Of a stretch of DNA of 64,000 nt, positions 48,666-60,285 are shown piece after piece; the stretch's first letter is position 1, and each line of letters begins with the position of its first letter. The notes beneath the pieces are model-generated. The model saw only the letters and a program-made list of their open reading frames with translations, ran no database searches and was not told the DNA's origin. Source of the DNA: Ursus arctos (Eukaryota > Chordata > Mammalia > Carnivora > Ursidae); assembly GCF_023065955.2 (NCBI RefSeq), contig NW_026623067.1, forward strand, positions 60,272,444 through 60,336,443, read 5' to 3'. A program made the translations under genes and the position numbers.

Positions 48666-49594
48666 AGTCTTTTCTTTCCACAGATGGGGCTAACGTTGAG
48701 GTAAGCGTACGAAGACGTTACTGAAAGAGTAAAAAGACCTTACTCTCCTTTTCCTAACCATATTCTCTCAGCTGTGTGCTTATCATTTGAAGGTTGTGGA
48801 GGTGTTTAGGAAGGGGAAGCATTCAGACACAGAGCGTGTAAGGTGTGCCAAGTATTCTGCGCCCACTCTGGGTGGCAGGGGAGGGCTACAATGACAGCTG
48901 GGTCCCATTTACCAGCCCAGCCAAGTGGCCCCAAGCCCTGCCACCCATCTTAGCTGTACCTCATTGAATGTCATGACACTGCAGATTTTATTCTCAAGTA
49001 TCAGAGTAAGACATTGCAAGGAGAACCCACTTGGTACATCAATGTACACCAGTGTTATTTCTTAATTTGTCCATTTTAGGATCCATCTAATCTTTGATTT
49101 CAACAAAATGACTCTTAGACTCAGATTTCCTCCAGTCTCTGATTCAGTTTTCCCCAGGCATTAATAAGATACATTGGCCCCCAAAATAATAATGATAAAG
49201 TTTCTATCTAAAGGCTTAAGAAATGGGTTTGAGGCCTTCTCACTGTTTAAGTGTATGGCTATTTTTGTAGTGAGTATGTGTCATTGTTCAGGGGTTTTGG
49301 AAGCCTTGCGTTCTTAGAGCCACAAGCTCTCCCACCCCCAGCCCTCCCGCTGCTCTCCTCACGTGAAGGACATCACCTGGGGAAACGTTGTCAGCTGAGA
49401 TATAGGTAGCTCCCCCACCTGCCACCCACCCCACCCCCTGCCAGTCCTGCACAGTACTGGGAAGTGCTTTACAACATTCTCACTCTGATCTTTGAGGCGT
49501 GGAGGTGTACGTGGTGAACTCAGAGTCGCCTCTTCTATTGTGCATTAAGCCAGTTATCAATGTGCTCAGGTCTTCCCACTGCCATTCAAGCTCC

Positions 49595-49690
49595 TCAGAA
49601 ACAGAGGGGCAGAGGTCACTTGTTGAGAGCCTTCTATGTCCCAGACACTGTGCCAAGCACATTGATCTTACACTCACAGTCTGAAAACAG
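49595..49690 (+). mobile_element. MIR/L2-type fragment
   Basis: TTGTTGAGAGCCTTCTATGT then CCCAGACACTGTGCCAAGCAC is the widespread MIR-type block. Only about 90 bases are recognisable. Confidence 0.55.
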
Positions 49691-50627
49691 AGATAGGGGC
49701 TTTAAAAATATGGCAGTTTTCCTGCTCATGTGTGGGTGTGAAGATCTGCAGATGCGTGTGCTGCTGACGCTGCTGGGTGACCCTACACAGCTGGCCTGCT
49801 CATCCATCCCTCAGGTGGCCAGTGAAGCCTGCACACCTCCTCCCAGAATAATGCTTTTAAATGCAGAAAATGAAATAAATAGGATTATAAATGAAACCAA
49901 TTGTTAACAAAATGTATTAGCATATGAGGTAACTACACCTGGCATCAGGCCTAATAGCTACCTTTATTTTTAAGTAGATGTGGACATAGAAGCTGGAAGT
50001 CAATGAATCCTTTCTCTTGAATCCTAGGAAACCACTGGACTTTGGGTTCTCCCAGAATTCCACATCCCATTCTTTACAATCTATTAGTTAAGATTAGAAT
50101 TTACTGGGGGAAAAAAAAATTAGGATTGACTGGATATAAGAGAAAAAAAATTAACAGAGGCATGAGCAAGATATAAGCTTGTGTTATATTAAAAGAAGCC
50201 TGGATGGGGGCTGTCCAGGGCTGGGATGGTAGTTCCACCCATCAAAGGCCCAATTCTTTTTATCTCACAATTCCTTTTATCCACCATTCTGAGCACACTT
50301 CAGCCGGTAGGTCCACATTCTAGGCAGGGCAAAGCAGGAAGGATATATAAAGATATACCTGTGCTGGCATTAAAAATCTCCCTGGAAATCCCAGACAAAT
50401 CCACTTAAATCTCATTAGCCAGAACTTCAGCACGTGACCATACCAAGCTACAAGGAGGTTTTGGAAGTGTAGCCTTCTATACCAAGCAGTAAAGAGAACA
50501 CCGATCAGATAGAGTGGCTATTGGGAGACAACTAACCATCTCTGCTGTACCATTTCATTCTTCCTCTGGAAAATCTTTTAGAAATGTCCATGTGGTTCAT
50601 AATCTAACATTTTAGTATGCCCCTTCT

Positions 50628-51000
50628 GTATTAGTCAGTTTTTAGATGCAAATTATGGAAAGCAACTCGAGCTAACTTAACCAGAACAGGAATTTATTAG
50701 AAGGCTATTGAGTAGCTCACAGAATGGTCAGGAAGGCTAGAGAAACAGGCTCAGGAAATGGCAGGAGCTGAGGGAATCCTTCCTTAGATGGCTGGCATGG
50801 CTGTCAGCACCCAGACCCAAAAAACCCCACATCCAGTCTAAGAAATTTAGGTCAGCGTGCACAGCTTCAGTTTCCACTGTACCAAGGCATTTTGATAGTG
50901 GTTTAATTGTTCTCGAGAGATGGTGGAGAGAGTTTTCTGTGCAAGATGCAATCCTCAGGGGCGCCACCTGCTGTTAGGAAGTCATGATTACCAACATGTG
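50628..51000. mobile_element. Old interspersed repeat, family not assigned
   Basis: TGTATTAGTCAGTTTTTAGATGC, GGAAAGCAACTCGAGCTAAC, AGGAATTTATTAGAAGGCTATTGAGTAGCTCACAGAA and GGCTCAGGAAATGGCAGGAG are a pattern I have seen repeated in mammalian genomes, but I cannot name it. Confidence 0.45.
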
Positions 51001-51022
51001 ACAAGGTACCTTAGCCCTAATT

Positions 51023-51104
51023 AGGATACCTATATAATTAATTCCGTAAAATGCACAATTAATGCCTAGAATGGAACCTTAGAAAAATAGATGATTAAAT
51101 AGAA
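51023..51104. repeat. 82-bp repeat, copy 1
   Basis: AGGATACCTATATAATTAAT through TAGATGATTAAATAGAA. A second copy with two mismatches lies 3.25 kb downstream, with abrupt ends and different flanks. Confidence 0.95.
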
Positions 51105-51479
51105 TAGGCACTGGGCATGCAATAATGTGCTGTCTGGGGCCAAATGAGGTTGGGTACAGTTTGGGCTAGTGTGGCCTTTATGTGTTGGTTACAGAAAATT
51201 AGGTACAACAGTCTAGAGAGCCCTAGCCAATGTGAATCCTCGGCAGCATTGCGGCAGACCAGACTTCCTTATCCTCGGATTACAGCTGACTAGACCCCTG
51301 GCTGCTTCCCAAAGCAAATGTGAATCCCAGCCTAAACACTGGACTAGGACTTGATCCCCAGTAGAGATAAAAGCACCTAAAGTTGGTTTCATTTACTATG
51401 GATATAGATCCTTACTCCAAGAGCTGTTGACATGAAGGTTTGCCTTGGGAACAGACAGTGAAAACATTTGATAGTATAA

Positions 51480-52085
51480 AAAATTTATTTAGCAAATTAA
51501 TGGCAATACCAAATGTTGGTAAGGATTCAGGGAAACTGCATGTCTCATACATTGCTGGCTGCAAAATAGTGCAGCTACTCTGGAAAGTAGTTTAGCAGTT
51601 TGTTTAAAAAAAAATTTAAACAGACCTAACCTATGACCCACACCTGTACTCCTAGAACATTTACCATCACCCAGAGAAATGAAAATTTATGTCTACACAA
51701 AACCCTACACATAATTGTTCATAACACTTTTTTTTTTTGCAATAGCTGCAAATCAGAAACAACCAAAATGTCCTAGAATACCACAGAATGCTATTACTCA
51801 TCAACAAAAGGAACTTGATAAACAGCTTGAATAGGCCTCGAGGGCATTTTGCTGAGTGAAAAAGCCAATCTCAAAAGGTACATGTACATAGCATTCTGGA
51901 AATGACAAATATCAAACTGGAGAAAAAGTTAATGGTTAGCAGAGATTAGAGAGGGTGAGGAGAAGGGGAGCTGGTGTGACTACAGTGGGCTGGCCCCCAG
52001 GAGATCTTTGAGTTGCCGGAATGGTGTCTGTCTTGATTATGGAGGTAGTTACATAAATCCACATGTGGGATAAAATGACATAGAA

Positions 52086-52123
<38 letters not shown>

Positions 52124-52285
52124 TCCCACTGTCAGTTTCCTGCTTTTGATATTGTACATAGTAATTTAAGATCAAAGCATTTCTAACCATTGAGGAAGAC
52201 TGGGTGGAGAGGACATGGGATCTCTCTCTATTATCTTGCAAGTGTCTATGACCCTAGTTATTTCAAAATAAAAAGGAGAAAACAA
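51480..52285 (+). mobile_element. Old LINE-1 3' region
   Basis: TTGGTAAGGATTCAGGGAAACTG, GCAGCTACTCTGGAAAGTAGTTTAG, CCTATGACCCACACC, AACAACCAAAATGTCC and GGCATTTTGCTGAGTG follow the L1 ORF2 C-terminus order in sense orientation. It ends AAAATAAAAAGG. An (AC)17 run at 52088-52121 lies in the 3' part. Coding capacity is gone. Confidence 0.75.
52088..52121. repeat. (AC)17 microsatellite
   Basis: Uninterrupted AC units in the 3' region of an old LINE. Confidence 0.97.
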
Positions 52286-52999
52286 AATTGGTAATGCCTT
52301 TTTTTGAGAGGCATTTTTATATCTATCGGCTTATTTATTATAATTATCTTAGAAACAAAAGCAACAGTAAGTGTTATTCCCATTTTTTGAATGGTGAACC
52401 TGTTGCATAGAAACTTTGTTGTTTCCCAGAGTGAAAAACAAAAGTGAAGATTAGAAATTAGAACCAGTCTTCTGATCCTCATTTCTTCAAAATGTCCTCC
52501 AGACATGACAAAGCTAAGAAATGTTCTCAGAGAGCAGCCCACAGGGTAGTTTGGAGCCAGAAACTTGTTTGATGGTCCCTACGGTGTGCATATACAGCCT
52601 ATGTGGCAACTACCAATTCCCTCACCTCTCTGGGTAACCCCGTCACAGCCCCTTGGCAAACCTTGCAAGACTTATGCCTCCATCCTTTGCCATAGGAGAA
52701 AACGTTTAAACCCAGAATTCAGTCATTTAAAAACTACCTCACTGAAAATGTCATAAAAGACAGAAGAGGTTTTTCCATTGCATGCCTTATAACCCACAAC
52801 CTCATCCATCTTTATTTGATACTTGTGTGCCTTTCAAAGGCTGCATTACATGTTTCTCTCCCCCTCCCCCACAGCATGTGACTTCGCTGCCTTGTCTCCT
52901 GCCTCTAAGAATCTAACTGCTTTGCCTACCCTGCTTTCTCCGAGTATACAGAGAAATTCAGCTCTGCCCAGCTTCTAGCTCTAAACGTACATACCTCAC

Positions 53000-53335
53000 C
53001 TGTGTTAGTCTGCTTGGGCTACCATAACAAAATACCATGGATTGGGTGGCTTCAACAACAGAACTTTATTTTCTCACAGTTCTCAAGGTTTGGAAGTCTA
53101 AGATCAAGGTGGTAGTTGATTTGGTTTCTGGTTGAGGGCTCTCTTCCTGGCCATCTTCTTGCTGTGTCATCAACATGTCATCAAAGAGCATTTTCTTAGC
53201 TTCGATTAGGGCCCCACCCTTATGACCTCAGTTACTTCCTAGAAACCTATATCCATATATAGTCACATTGGGCATTAGGGCCTTAACATACTAATTTTAG
53301 GGAGACACAGTTCATTTCCTAGCACGACCAATTGT
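53000..53335 (-). mobile_element. MLT1/MST-type (ERVL-MaLR) solo LTR
   Basis: GTGTTAGTCTGCTTGGGCTACCATAACAAAATACCAT, TTTATTTTCTCACAGTTCTCAAGG, GAGGGCTCTCTTCCTGGCC, GGCCCCACCCTTATGACCTC and a final GGGAGACACAGTTCATTTCCTAG are a MaLR LTR read backwards. No internal viral genes are attached. Confidence 0.85.
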
Positions 53336-54274
53336 GGTTTTAGCAAACAGAGGACCTTCCAGTCACCAGAAGCACACCATGACCCACCTACCCTTTGAAG
53401 GCATTGAAAGTTAAGAATTTTTTCCAATGTTTTTCTTATCAGGCCCTACTGCAAACTTATCTCTGAAACACTGATCTTTTTTCTCTCTTACATAAGGCCT
53501 TATGATATCCTTATGGTTCTGTTAGAACTGCCTATCTCATTTCTCTGAACATTTGTATATTCTGAACTAGACAAAAGGCATGCACATGTTTGTTTCCTTG
53601 AAAAGAACTGTTCTGAAAATACCCTTGCTGGGTTGAATTCATCATTAACCTAATTAGATCCTTTATCCAAGGCTTACAATGAGCACGATTACCAAGTCTT
53701 GATAACTAATTATAGTGCTTCTAAATTAACCTCTACCTGGAGGGACATAAAAATTATAATCTAAAATGTTCCTTGTTTGAGGATGTGACCATTTCCTGGA
53801 TTTCCATCAATAATACTGAACTGGTTTGGAGGGCAAGAGATATTCACAGTGTTGTGGAGAGGGAGAGAAGGCTTCCTTGATGTATGAGGGTACAAGCTAG
53901 AGAACCTGGACATCACTTTTCTTCCATATACATAGTGAGGTCCCCAAAAATTGTGATCCATCCACTTGCCCAGATGGTTAAGATGAACAGTGGTAGAGCT
54001 GCCCATCTGTTTTTTACAAGTGCAATATTCTTCCATTTGTAAAAAGTAAACCAACTTTAATTTTTATGTCAGGGACATTGGTCCTGAATAACCTGGAAGT
54101 TCCTATTCTCTTATGAGCTGATTTAGTATCTATATTTTGTATAGCTGTCTCTGTCAAAATCGAGTTTGGATTTGCTCTGAGTTGCTTTTAGAGGGTCCCA
54201 AGGCTATCCTGGTTAAAGACCAAGGGTGTGGTATCCTAGCAAATGTGGCCATTCGGCACAACTGGACCATGCAG

Positions 54275-54356
54275 AGGATACCTATATAATTAATTCCATA
54301 AAATGCACAATTAATGCCTATAATGGAACCTTAGAAAAATAGATGATTAAATAGAA
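54275..54356. repeat. 82-bp repeat, copy 2
   Basis: Same length as the copy at 51023-51104 and identical at 80 of 82 bases by eye (ATTCCATAAA for ATTCCGTAAA, and GCCTATAATG for GCCTAGAATG). Flanking sequence is unrelated on both sides. Confidence 0.95.
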
Positions 54357-55751
54357 CAGAGTTTGAGGTTCAAAGCATGATGGGGGAATCTAATTATGCA
54401 ACTAAGTAATTCCTAAAGGAACCTTCTCAAATTTTCGAGGTGCTTCTTCTTTAAGAAGTGACTGATCTTTTATGTAACATCGGGACATGTCTCCACTTGA
54501 GGACAGGTTGAATTATATTGACCACTATTCCTCACTCTCATGCTCGCTCCTCGATGAGCTATTTGGCTGCGTTGCCCATCACACTATGTGATACACAAGA
54601 CAAATGGTGTTCGTAAGGCTTGAGCAGGATACCCGCAAAGAGGTTGGAAAACAGTCTGAGAACTGTGTGCTGGGAGATAAATGGCCAGGCTCTAAATTTG
54701 GCAAAATTAAAGGAGGCAAAATATGGCGAAAGAAAATGTGGGTCAGAGCAGAGCGGGCTGCTTACCATAGATGTGAATCAAATGCATTGTCCTGCTAATG
54801 AGAAGATGCTGGTTGTGTGATTCATAGTGAAGATGAGCTGTCTCAGCCATTTGCACATTCCCTCACCCAGTCTTTTCAACAACCGGAAGCATGTCTTAAT
54901 GAGGTGACTGGCAAGGGTTGGTAAATTGGTTGAAGGTCGTGGAACATATGAATTTTTTCCTGTCTAAGCCTAAATTATCCCATAAAGAAGGGGGTCCTAG
55001 AATTGGATCTGCATTAGTGCTAAACTAACAGAGATTGAGCCCTCATTAAAATTACTTGATGAGATTTAACATGGCACTTTGGGTGTTGCAAACATTTGGG
55101 GGGCATCTACTCTGTGACTGGCCCCGTGGTAGGAGCTAGAGAAGCTTCTAGGCTAAGGTGGGAGTATACAGAAACATCTGGTCTTGGGTAACAAAAAAGG
55201 ACCTTGAAATCAAGCTTTGCTTCTCATCTTTCCTGTTTCAGCCTGTGGGCTCAAAGCGCCTCTTTCTCAAATACTGTGGTGGATTTGGGAGTTCAGCCTT
55301 GCCTGAGCTATTTTGAATTCTATGTGTTCTTTAACATACAAATGGTGTTACAATTTGTTGGAGGGAAGACATCAGCCAGATGGGTTAGGTGGAAGGCTGG
55401 GGAAAACTTAGGCAAGAAGGGAAGATGAGTTGTGAAAAGTCAGAGAGTCCTGGTTTCATTCGACTCAACAGTTTAAGACCGAGATGATCAATTTCAATAT
55501 CATAGTGCCCAGGCAGGCGATGTGTATGAATGAAGCAGACAAGAAAGGAAACTGAGGCAAATGAGAGAGTCCAAACCCTCTCTCGAGGGTTGGCAGCTAC
55601 TCAGCTGCAACAGATTTAAGCCACGCAATTATTCATGCCTGGTGTGGCCAGATTTACTGGGAGAAAGCAGAATTCTGGATAGTTATATGAAGTCTCTCCA
55701 ATTATTAATCCATCGAATTTTAAATTTATTTTTATACAGATATAATTTACA

Positions 55752-56240
55752 CGTGTGGTAGGCAGAATGATGGTCCCCAAAGATCTCCACATTCTAACTC
55801 TCAGAACCTGTGAGTGTAAGAGTTTCCATGGCAAGGACAGATGAAATTGAGGTTGCTAATCAGCTGACCTTCAAATAGGAAGATGATCCTGCATTTTCCA
55901 GGGGCTTCAATCTAATCACAAGGGTCTTGAAGAGCAGAAGGTGGCGTAGGGAAGAGAGAGAAGTGACAGCGTGGGCTGAATTCGGTTTGATGTTACTTAC
56001 TTTAAAGATAGAGGAAGGGGACCATGAGCCAAGGAATGTGGGAAGCCTCAGGAAGCTGGAGAAGGTGAGGAAACCTATTCTCCTCTGGAGTCTCCATAAG
56101 GAAGGCAAACCTGCTGACACCTTGTTTTTAGGGCAGTGAGCTCCATTTTGGACTTCTGACCTGCAGGACTGTAAGATAATACATTTGTGTGGCTTTTAAG
56201 CCAGTGAGTGTGCAGTAATTTGTTACAGAACAATAGGAAA
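55752..56240 (+). mobile_element. MLT1-type (ERVL-MaLR) solo LTR
   Basis: Nearly complete: GGTAGGCAGAATGATGGTCCCC, CAATCTAATCACAAGGGTC, GGACCATGAGCCAAGGAATG, CCTGCTGACACCTTG, TTGGACTTCTGACCTGCAGG, GTAATTTGTTACAGAACAATAGGAAATG. Sense orientation, no internal viral genes. Confidence 0.9.
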
Positions 56241-56795
56241 TGAATATAACATACAGTAAAATTAGTCCATTTTAAGTGATGAGATTTGACAAAGGTTTGC
56301 AATTGTGTGACTTCCATCTCAATGAAGATACAGAACACTCCCACCACCAAAAAAATCTCTTGTACTCCCTTGCGGTCAGTTTCTTCACACCATCCCTGGT
56401 CTCTGGTAAGCAATGATATGCTTTCTGTCTTTTATAAAATTTCTTATAAATGGAATCATACAGCATATAACTTCTGTGTTTCGATTCTGTTTGGGCATAT
56501 TGCCTTTGAGATTCTTCTTTGTAGGTGGAGGTTCATTCCTTGTTGTTACTGAGTGCTATCCCATGGTATGGATGGGTCACAGCTTGTTGATCCTTTCCCC
56601 AGCTGATGGACCTTTTTGGTTGTTTGTAGTTTGGCTATTAGGAGTAATTATGTACATTTGTGTGCAAGTCATTGAGTGAATGAGGTTTTCATTTCTCTTG
56701 GGTAAATACCTGAGGGGGAATTGCTGGACTTTTTTGATAAGTATATCTTTAACTTGATGAGAAAATGCCAAGTTGTTTTCCTAATTAACTTTATC
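56241..56795 (-). mobile_element. Old L1/HAL1-type 3' region
   Basis: ACAGTAAAATTAGTCCATTTTAAG, GAAGATACAGAACACTCCC, AAATGGAATCATACAGC, GGTAAATACCTGAGGGGGAATTGCTGG are the inverted 3' half of an old LINE. It abuts the MLT1 LTR. Confidence 0.75.
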
Positions 56796-56839
56796 ACAAT
56801 CACCTAATCCTTTCGAAAAGTTTTCAAAACACTGCATGG

Positions 56840-57043
56840 GGGGCGCCTGGGTGGTGCAGTCCTTAAGCATCTGCCTTCAGCTCAGGGCGTGATCCCGGCA
56901 TTATGGGATCGAGCCCCACATCAGGCTCCTCCGCTATGAGCCTGCTTTTTCCTCTCCCACTCCCCCTGCTTGTGCTCCCTCTCTCGCTGGCTGTCTCTAT
57001 CTCTTCAAATAAATAAAAATAAAATCTTTAAAAAAAAAAAAAA
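56840..57043 (+). mobile_element. Carnivore SINE (SINEC), younger type
   Basis: Sense: GGGCGCCTGGGTGGTGCAGT, GGGCGTGATCCCGGCATTAT, GGCTCCTCCGCTATGAGCC and a long A tail. Perfect 14-bp target-site duplication AAAACACTGCATGG at 56826-56839 and 57044-57057. Confidence 0.98.
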
Positions 57044-59179
57044 AAAACACTGCATGGACCAAACAGAACATTCTTCTAGGCCAGGTGCTAAATTTGGCAC
57101 AGAAGGAGCCACTTTTAAGACAAAAGGAGCTAACCTGACCTGGAGGAGAGAAACCCAGTAACCATCTTTTGCTGATGGAGAGATGGTGCCTGTCTGGGAA
57201 CCATTTGGGAGGAAGATGTCCGCCTCAGGAGAAAGGCAGGTGGGACTTCTGGTCATTGAGTACCTATGGGACAGCTGTGCCCTTAAACCAGAGGAAATGG
57301 AGCTGTGCTTTGGGGTCCCAGTGACCAGAGAGAGCAATAACTTAGTTTTGGTCAGAGGTTGGACGTGAGCTAGTGGCCCCAGAAGAGCAGGGCCTCAGCA
57401 GTGGCCTGCTGAAGGGCAAAGGACCTCAGGGACCTACTGAGAAGTAGTGGGAGGCAACTGTCTGACTGGCAGGTGTCCTCCTCCTACAAGAGAATTGCCC
57501 TTGGTGCTTTGTGAAGATTTTCAGAAACCTCCTCTCATAGCGCAGATGAAAGTCAAACTGTGTGACAGCCTGTCCTGCACAGGAGCTGGCCAGGCAGAAG
57601 ACACCAGGTAAGCAAGCAGAGGGACTAGCTCCTCCCATGACCATCTTCTCTCTGCCATGTGTAGTTTGTGCTCAAGGATGTCTCAAGCCAGTAGTAAAGT
57701 CTCTTTCTTGCAGTGGATGGAAGGCAGTAGACCACTAGAGAAAAGAGAGAAAGACTGTAGACAAGGGCATTTCCCCCTTTCTGACCCAGATGTGGTACCA
57801 GTGGAACCAAGTAGGAGGCAGCCATGACCCCGGGCCCTCACGGGGGCCTCACAAGCTCTGTGTGCTCCAGACACAACTCTGCCTTATTCCATGGCCATAA
57901 TTTATACGTTCAATTTTTTAAAAAAGCATCTTTCTTAAGTACCTGAAACAATTTCTGGACTCTTTGAAGCCAGAGATCAACTCTTAGTCATCTTTATAAT
58001 CTCCATGGTACCAGAACACCATGCCTGGCCCAGACTAGATCACGATGAGTGTTGTGTTGAACTGAGTCACCAAATAACTGAGGCAGGGATGTTAGACCCT
58101 TTCACACATCTGATCCAACATAACCACTCCCAGTTCTAGTTAGTTTTATTAAATAAGCTTGTGCTGTGAGGTTATTTTTTTTTCCTTTGTGAATCAGCAT
58201 ATTGAGGACCAAGTTCCCATCTTGGTGATGGTTGCAGCTGATGCGGCTTAAAGGGGAGGAACTGGTTGATGTCATCCCGGTTCACTTGGTCCAAGCCTCT
58301 GCAGGAGCGATGACTTAGAAGAGCAGAATCAGAAGTAGCTCTCCATAGCCTGAGGTTCTGTCGCTGCTGAGCTGCTGCTAAGTTACTGTAATTTAAAGTG
58401 GTTCTCAAGCTTCCAGGTTGTTTGTTTTTGCGCTCCCCCCGCCCCGGTTTTAACTTCTGGCCTCTGCCTCGTGTTTGGATTCGAAAGCACTGTGTCCATG
58501 GCCTTCGCCGCTGCTCAGGGGATCCAGACTGCTGGATCTATTTACAGCGTCAGGCATTCATTAGGCACTGCACCATCTGGGAGACTTTCCCTGCAATTAA
58601 CAATCCACTCCAGTCAAATCAGGGCCACTTGGGTGTTTCTCAGAGAAAAGCCTGTGCACATGGGAATGGTTTGAAGGGCAAGGAGAGCCTGATTGAAGAG
58701 CAACAGGGCAGAAGATGGGCTACGCTGACCTGAGAGTTTGTGGCTCTCAGCAGGGGCTTCTCACAGTGGAGAGGCTTTGGAAAAGGAGAAATTGGACTGT
58801 CACACTAAGGAGAGCCGTCTTGTTCTGCACTCCAGGAAGACTTGGCAGGAGAGCATGGAAAAATCCAGAACTGAGCAGCTAGAAAGTTAAGGCATGAAAA
58901 CTCTGTTTGCCCTCTAAATGTGTAGTTAGCTCCCACCTTTTTCTGTTAAGAGAGGGTGAGATGATGCCCACAAGAGGGGAGAGGATGTATGCTGTGTAGT
59001 GATACATGTGGACAGTGCCCATATTCCCTTGGGGATGAGATGGCAGGAGACAAAGCCCTCCTTCCACCTCAAGGCCATGCTGAGGTGGGGCCTCGATGAC
59101 TAAAAACTGCAAGCAAGGGGAAACAGGAGGTTTGGGGTGAGAGGGCCTTGAACTGGGAGTCTTCTAATCTAGGTAGGGA

Positions 59180-59530
59180 AGTGGACTGTGGTGTAGTCAT
59201 TCTGGAGAGTGGTCAGATGATGCTTGTCAAAATGTGTAAATACATACCTTCTGACCTAGCATATTCCATCCCTGGTATATACCTGGAGGAGTGCATATGT
59301 ACATCCATAAGGGGCCATACCTAAGGATGTTCACAGCAGTGCTATTTGTGAAAGGAGTTAGTTGGGGCAGTCTGTCCATCCATCATGAGGGGGATGGGTA
59401 TGCAAAAGGTGGTGGGACACTTGGCATCAATTAGAAACAGTAATGGCAACATGATACCATGGCAACATATAACCATGCTGAGTGAAAAGTAAGAAAAAAG
59501 CGGAGACCCTAGCATGTTGCCATTTTGTAA
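59180..59530 (+). mobile_element. Old LINE-1 3' remnant
   Basis: GGTGTAGTCATTCTGGAGAGTGGTC, TTCTGACCTAGCATATTCCATCCC and CAGTGCTATTTGTGAAAGG follow the L1 ORF2 C-terminus order in sense orientation, strongly diverged. Confidence 0.6.
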
Positions 59531-59634
59531 GTTAAGAGACCTACTACGTATTTTACAAGGGTTTTATTCAAATTTGAGTCAACAGTTAAAACACATCGGC
59601 TTTATCTTTTTGAATTAATGTTTTCAGGGTGGTT

Positions 59635-60285
59635 TTTTTGTTTTGTTTGTTTGTTTGTTTTTGGCAAATACCCAGTAGTGGAATTACTGGATCCTTTAGT
59701 GTATCTATTTTTAATTTATTAAGGAACCTCCATACTGTTTTCTACAGCGGTTGTACCAATTTACATTAATGAATTAAAAAGATGCTGTGTATGTGTGTGT
59801 GTGTGTGTGTGTGTACACATACAATTCGATACTACTCAGCCATAAAAAAATGAAATCTTGCTATTTGGAACAACACGGATGGATCTTACACTAAGTGATA
59901 AGTCAGAGAAGGACAAATACCATTCAATATCACTTGTATGTGGAATCTAGGAAACAAATGAACGAACAAAAATAGAGATGTCCTCAAATACAGAGGATAA
60001 ACTGGTGGTTGCCAGAGGGAAAGGGGATAGGGGTATGAGTGAATTAGGTGAAGGGGATTAAGAGATGCAAACTTCTAGTTAAAAAGTAAGTCACAGATAG
60101 GAAAAGTACAGCATAGGGAATATAGTCAATAATACTGTAATGATGTTGTATGGTGATGGATGGTAACCACACTTAATGTGGTGAGCATTGCATATTGTAT
60201 ACAGTTGTTCAATGACTATGTTGTGCTCCTGAAGCTGGTGTAGCATGATAAGTCAACTCTATTTCAATAATAAAAATTTCTTTAA
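59635..60285. mobile_element. L1 with 5' inversion
   Basis: 59672-59770 is L1 ORF2 tail on the minus strand (ACCCAGTAGTGGAATTACTGG, AACCTCCATACTGTTTTC). From about 59787 the sequence is L1 on the plus strand (ACTACTCAGCCATAAAAAAATG, AACAACACGGATGGATCTT, ACTTGTATGTGGAATCTAGG). It continues to a 3' end with TTCAATAATAAAAATTTC. The junction is a (GT)n run at 59787-59814. The order fits twin priming during one insertion. Confidence 0.8.

Noticed and set aside
53761..54054. 97-codon minus-strand frame between LTR fossils, possibly a retroviral remnant
   Set aside because: I could not match it to a viral protein and there are no flanking paired LTRs. It is left as unassigned intron sequence.
708..56240. 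Complete endogenous retrovirus linking the MaLR LTRs
   Set aside because: The three LTRs (708-1160, 53000-53335 and 55752-56240) differ in subtype and orientation and have no gag, pol or env between them. They are solo LTRs.
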